NCBI GenBank assembly: GCA_037957365.1
Contig: JARHVA010000158.1
Location: 986,001 to 1,050,000, forward strand
Direction of reading: 5' to 3'
DNA length: 64,000 bases
Origin: Torreya grandis
Taxonomy: Eukaryota > Streptophyta > Pinopsida > Cupressales > Taxaceae
The translations under genes and the position numbers were made by a program. The stretch's first letter is position 1. Each line of letters begins with the position of its first letter. Below the pieces are notes generated by a model. That model made no database searches, was not told where the DNA came from, and was given only the letters and a program-made list of their open reading frames with translations. This document shows, one piece after another, positions 59,035 through 64,000 of this stretch.

Positions 59035-59950
59035 AATCTAAAACATATACTAAATATGAAGTCATTTTGAAGTCAAAGGTTTGTAATACATTACTCAACT
59101 GGTGATCAACATTATCACTTATCATTATTAACCATTCAATCATTACAAAGCTCTTATTGACATCAATAGCCCTAATATATGCATACATCCATGTAGAAAA
59201 GCACTTGTCATTCTTCTCCCCATTAATTATACATAACGATTGAGTGATGTCATCCACTTCTTAAACCAAGTAAGATCTCACTATTTGATTTGGAAACCTT
59301 GAAGGCTTCTTTGGTTTCCTCATATAAGTAGTATTCATTATCTTGATATAATCTGCTATTTTATTTTCCCATTGATTCTTAGCTTTTTACATTGATATGT
59401 TGAGCACTTTATACTTTGATGGGATCTTCAAATCATACTCAAAATATTGAAAATCTAATTTTATCACCACATTTCCAATAATATCTTTTACTATCCTAGT
59501 AAGAGAATCATAATATTTAACACACTCAAAAATAAACTTAGGAAGTTGTGTAGAGCTTGGGAATGCTGCAGCTTGCAGGATCCCACTATTGATCATTACT
59601 TGCATGAGTGGTGTCTTAGTTATGGATTTTAAATTTTCTAACATCTTAGTTATGGAAATGTGTCCCATGTTAGTATCACTTATTTCAGATAACTTGGAAG
59701 CAATATAAGACTTAATAGGATATCCCTTATTTCATACTTCATCTTTGTTTCTTTTGACTTCTCAACTCTCTTTACCTTAGTCTTCCCTCTCCTACTCATC
59801 CTTAGAACTTCTTCAAGTGTTAACTTAGGAACTTCTTCAATTAGAGTTACTTCTTCTCCTCTTGAAATTTATTGTGACTGATACTAGGAAGGCTTTGAGA
59901 ATGCTCTTGAAAACTCAGTAATTATTTGTGTTGGTTTAAAAAAGGTTAAA
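59035..59950 (-). pseudogene. Family Y uncharacterised protein, N-terminal part
   Basis: From about 59,945 the minus strand reads EFSRAFSKPS, then SRGEEVTLIEEVPKLTLEEV and a basic stretch RMSRRGKTKVKRVEKSKETK. The open segment 59,668-59,387 begins MGHISITKMLENLKSITKTP and includes PKFIFECVKYYDSLTRIVKD and VVIKLDFQYFEYDLKIPSKY. The segment 59,257-59,033 has MDDITQSLCIINGEKNDKCF, STWMYAYIRAIDVNKSFVMI and DHQLSNVLQTFDFKMTSYLV. The sequence logically continues at about 57,470 on the far side of the family X insertion. I recognise no known domain. The basic tail and long conserved stretches suggest a nucleic-acid-related or retroelement accessory protein, but that is a guess. Confidence 0.5.
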
Positions 59951-62940
59951 CAACTGAGTTATGTTATTGTCTTGAGTAACAATAGTAAGCAAGATTCAAG
60001 TAGTAGGGACTTATAATAGTAGAAATCTTTGAAAACTTTGAGAAAATCATTCTAAGTAATAGGGTATCATAACTCCAGGAAGGTCTAGGAATCTCTTAAG
60101 TTTTCAAAATTAGAAACTCTGAGTGAGTGGTAAGTATTTGCAACTTTAGATTTCTTTAGAATAGTTACTTGGGTTGGAAAACCTGATGAAGCAAAAGTAA
60201 GAGCTAATCATAACTCTAGGAAATTAAGTAGTTGTTTAAAATTTGAGAAAAATGTTCTTTGAGAACTTTAGTTTTTTAGGGACTAGTTACTTGGGTTTGA
60301 GACTTCAAATAAGCATCATGTTATGAAGGGTCTAGGTAGTATGATCTAGGTCAGATGCTAAGATATTTTACAAAAAAAATTCAATGTTTTTAGGATTTTG
60401 CTTAATATTTTCACATGCAAAATGTTCTTGAGGTTTTTACAAAATTTTCAACAACATCATGTATGCAAAGAATGACAAACAAATGCAAGCAAAAAAAGAA
60501 AAGACAAAGAAAAATTTCAACATGGTGCATGGAAACTTACCAGATGAAAAACAAGAAAAATACCCAAAATGAAGGCATGAAAATAAAGGGGAAATGATCT
60601 AAATACCTTAATGATAAATAGGTTATGAAGAAATTTCTCTAAAAGATCAAACAATGTCATTCATGATTCATAAGGGAAACAACTAGGTTAGACAATAAGA
60701 AATCTAGGTAAGAAATGAGGTGGATTTTTTAATATTTATATTAAACCATGCACTAATGACAACTAAGTGACATGTGAGATGGTGGCCGCGTAAGCTTTTT
60801 GATGTTTATTGGGCTTCATGAACTACTTTTATTGAGTTGGTCTATGAAGTCAAGTACCTCTAAAACCCTAGTTTGGTATATGCTTTGAAGACTTCAGACT
60901 TGCAAAATCTTATTGCTTTTACTTATGACTTTGTAAAATTGAATCAATTTCTAAACCTTGATTTGTTATAAGTTTATTCTTTGCAGATTTATGAAACTAC
61001 TTTACTTCAAATTTAACTAAAAATAAAGTCATTACATAATTATTGTTTGATTTAAATGATAAATCTTAGGTTTGTGATGACAAATTACATCTCCTTTAAA
61101 AATTAAAGTAACCTTGTGAACCCAAATTGGCCTAGCAATGAATCCTAACATTTAGTTTTTTGAATCTCTTGAAAAGGTGGACAAAATGGGTTTTGTGATG
61201 ATGACCCAAACAAATATTTTCTAACCTTCTAAAGAAATTTGAAGCAATTGGGAATGAAAGTAATCACAAGTAAAATTATTAAAGACTAAGTTTTATTTTG
61301 ACAACTAAGTTTTAACAAGGACAACTGACTCACATAAACCAAAAGGTAGAAATTTCAATAGGGGTAACCCAAAATTCCATGTGTGTAATTTTGGGGACAC
61401 CATGAAGTCACCAATTAATCTACAGGTGGCATAGAGTCTTGAGACTCAATTTAGGCATGTAAGGCCTAAATCCATCTTTAGGCCTCAAAACCCTAATCTC
61501 CTTTTAATGGTAAATTCAAAACCCCAATCTAGGCCAAAGGTCATGGAGGGGTATATAGTGATGATGCAAGGATTAAGGGAGATGTTTTGGATGGAGAAAG
61601 GTAAAAAATTGTCAAAATTGGTCTCATTACCCCTCTCAAGCTTGGCTACCTTATTCTGCCATGTTAAGCTACCAATTCTAACACTCACATCTTACATGGC
61701 ATGATGACTTAGGAACAATGATCTTAGGGGGAGTTGGGGACCCATATGCACTCACCATCCATCGAAGAAAGAGTTACCGTTAAGAAATTAACTCTATGAA
61801 TAATCCTTAACTCTATAAATCACACAAAATACTTAACAAGGAGTTAGAAGGCTGCCAACTTTCACTCACAACTCACTGTACAAGATGCATGGGACTAGGA
61901 TAAGTTCAAGTTTTTAAAGGGGTATATGGGCTAAACATCCATGGAAATATTTTTGGGGTTTAAGGCTTGTACTTTATGAACCATCGTTAAGATGGTAAGC
62001 CACTAAACCCATATATAAACCCTAATAAAAACCCAATGGAGGAAAAACTAGGATATTTGAACTCAAATGCCATGAATTGGTCTTGAAGACACATGGAACT
62101 CATGATTCACTTTGAGGAGGTCCTGTTCATGGTAGTAGTTTATACAAATAGTTGTACAGACCTATTAGAAACACTATTTTGGCAAGGTTTAAGGATAAGT
62201 CCAAGGTGTAGAGCTTGGTGAAAGGTTTAATATCATTGGGAAAGGTAGTATGAGGTGTATTATAACTTTTCAAACCAAAAAATTCTCAAATTTCTTCCTA
62301 AAAATACTCCTATAAGTTTTCACCAAATAGGCAGTCTAAATGTGCTAGGTCTAGGTGTGCAATGCTTGGAAGGAATGGGTCATGGTATAGTATGATGGTT
62401 CAGACCTAAAACATATTTATTTTGCCATTTAAAATGTCTTATGTAGGTCTCATGGTCATCCAATTAGTGAGCAGTCAAGCAACTAAGCCTAATTGCCTAA
62501 TAAGCCTACTTAGTCAACAAAAGAAGATGCTCATTGACATAGAAGGATACTATGGAGTAAATACAGGTCATAAAACTTTTGTAACTACCTCATGGAGATG
62601 ATTAGACATAATTCACACCCATAATAAAGGATGGGAAATTTTTTTAAGCCTAGTCAACATGCAAGGAGTAGGGCATGCTACTTAATAATCCTTAGAGGCT
62701 AATTAGACCATGATGCCACCTTTGTGAATGTCATGAGGAGAGGCAACTGACCAATTTGGCATGCACATGCTCTTTATGGGTTCAACCAAGATTGAATTTT
62801 CCTCCACCACTCCGTCTTTATGCCATACTCATTGAAGAACATCAAATAGCCCTAAGATAGTGCATGAAGAGATGATGGGACTATTATGCAGGTTGTAACT
62901 AATTATTGGAGTGAATGAGGGTTATTATGACCTCTTATCC
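59951..62940. other. Unassigned AT-rich sequence
   Basis: No coding domain on either strand; open frames of 60-67 codons (60,415; 61,507) have no recognisable content. Phrases AGTTACTTGGGTT(G/T)GA and CTTTAGATTTCTTTAGAATA-like variants repeat around 60,120-60,300, an old duplication. Part of this may be the upstream half of the LTR whose end is at 63,686. Confidence 0.4.
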
Positions 62941-63686
62941 ACACTTTATGCTAGTTTATCTTATCTCACCTTATCCTTGATCTATAAATTGAGGTTTTAA
63001 GGCCATGGTATGGATCCCTCTATTGGGCATGAAGAAATTCTGGCTAAATTTGTACTTTGTCACCTCTTTAGCTAATACAAGGATTGTTTTAGCTTCTTCA
63101 TGTTAGTTTATAATGTGTTATATGCTTATTTGATATTCATAAGTGGTTGGTCTTCTCCCCTTGTAGTTCTTTGAATCACCTATATATTAGTAGATTGTTC
63201 TATACATGTCACATAGTATGTGAAGGTGTTAGTGGGTGAGCTTGAAATGGATTTTGACTGGTAAGTGTCATGAATCCCACCTTCCTTTTATGCCCCTCAT
63301 GTTTTGATCATCTAACATAGCCTCTATGTGAAATACTGATGCTTAGAAGCTCTTGAAAATAGTAGTTTAGTTACTTATCTAGTTTATTAGTGTTGTTAAG
63401 AGGTCAAATAAAGTGGACACATCATATTGGTGCATCACCTTCAGTAGTATATGTTTCAATTTTATGCATTTCCTTTGATGTTTCCCTTCTATCCATTTTC
63501 ATCACCAAGTCATTAGTCTTAGGAACTGATCTCAATTGATGCACAAGGGGAGCTAGCCCCATAAACTAGAGGTTTAGCCCATCCATAGGTCACCCACAGT
63601 CTTAGACTAATCCCATGTTACCCCAAACTTGGAGAAGTCTAAACAATCTTCTCCTAAGGGTGTATTTTGGTGAGTTAATAGTTACA
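62940..63686 (+). repeat. Diverged relative of the 4.3-kb LTR family, 3' end
   Basis: The text GGGGAGCTAGCCCCATAAAC, CTAGAGGTTTAGCCC, CACCCACAGTCTTAGACTAA and TCCCATGTTACCCCAAACTT matches the last 150 bases of the LTRs at 28,893 and 35,639. Further left, TCTATGTGAAATACTGATGC and GGTGCATCACC match TCTATGAGAAACACTTATG and GGTGTATCAAC at the same relative positions, and a TATAAATTG sits where those have TATAAATA. The end GTTACA is followed by TGGTGTGATC, a possible primer site. It is therefore the downstream part of an LTR of the same family, plus strand, older or of another subfamily. The start was not found. Confidence 0.7.
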
Positions 63687-64000
63687 TGGTGTGATCGTTG
63701 ATTGTGTATGACATTATGTGATGATTGATGTGTGTTTTGTTTTGTGATATATTTATGATCATTGATGAATGTTACATTGTGTGTTTTTATGAGTGCATTT
63801 ATTATGTGTTGTCATTCCATGTCTAATTTTTGTCAATGATCCTATATTTTTTATCTAGGCCATGTTGTGTTTGTGTTGGGTCAGATTCAAGTAGTGTTTT
63901 GAGTGTTTGTTTACATCATGATCATGACATTGTGTGTGTGTGTGTGTGTGTGGGGATACACCTATGATTGTTTAGTTGATTGGTTTCATGATCTCTATAA
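63687..64000. other. Start of an element interior, cut by the window edge
   Basis: Sequence after the LTR end is TG-rich (many TGTG/TGAT steps) with no open frame. It would be the leader of the element whose LTR ends at 63,686. Confidence 0.35.
63930..63952. repeat. (TG)n microsatellite
   Basis: Eleven consecutive TG dinucleotides. Confidence 0.95.

Noticed and set aside
1..64000. CRISPR arrays, bacterial operons, tRNA or rRNA genes, phage or plasmid functions
   Set aside because: No regularly spaced identical repeats with unique spacers, no tRNA cloverleaf and no rRNA sequence were seen; all tRNA-like hits are retrotransposon primer sites.

Overview
This window looks like a gene-free stretch of a large plant nuclear genome. 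Almost everything recognisable is a decayed retrotransposon: Ty3/gypsy (Tat-like), Ty1/copia (SIRE-like), a plant L1-type LINE, and two LTR elements that carry no polymerase. The background is AT-rich and CpG-poor, and most coding remnants are riddled with stops. That, together with old nested insertions, would suit a conifer or other gymnosperm, but this is inference; no host gene, rRNA or tRNA gene fixes the species.

Layout. 1-11.5 kb: a minus-strand Tat-like Ty3/gypsy element with integrase, two RNase H remnants, RT, protease, gag, a long untranslated region full of dyad-symmetric repeats, a primer-binding site matching tRNA-Trp, and the right-hand LTR. 11.6-14.1 kb: an LTR-like block and unassigned sequence. 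14.1-15.3 kb: a broken minus-strand copy of an unidentified protein family (called family X here). 15.4-19.7 kb: a minus-strand LINE ORF2 (endonuclease, RT, zinc-finger region, RNase H). 21.73-23.17 kb: a GC-rich, CpG-rich block with minisatellites and an apparent 5-bp target duplication, probably a solo LTR. 23.4-24.1 kb: a second copy of the LTR-like block seen at 11.6 kb.

25.04-41.51 kb is a clear nest. An element with 1.86-kb LTRs and an initiator-Met primer site has had its right LTR split by an 11.07-kb element whose own LTRs are 4,327 and 4,324 bp and whose interior is only 2.4 kb. Neither shows polymerase domains, so both were probably mobilised in trans. 42.0-44.1 kb: plus-strand Ty3/gypsy gag and protease remnants. 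46,647-53,207: a structurally complete minus-strand Ty1/copia element with two 1,152-bp LTRs, a perfect GAATG target duplication, PBS, PPT, and gag-PR-IN-RT-RNase H in order; its pol is inactivated by stops, frameshifts and catalytic-residue changes.

54.8-59.95 kb: a long minus-strand pseudogene of unknown function (family Y), interrupted by a plus-strand family X copy (57.43-58.74 kb) holding the longest open frame of the window (255 codons). 63.0-63.69 kb: a diverged relative of the 4.3-kb LTR family. I found no CRISPR array, no bacterial-type operon and no evident host gene. The most interesting items are the giant-LTR non-autonomous nest, the GC-rich CpG-preserved block, the hairpin-repeat leader of the Tat element, and the two uncharacterised protein families, one inserted antisense into the other.
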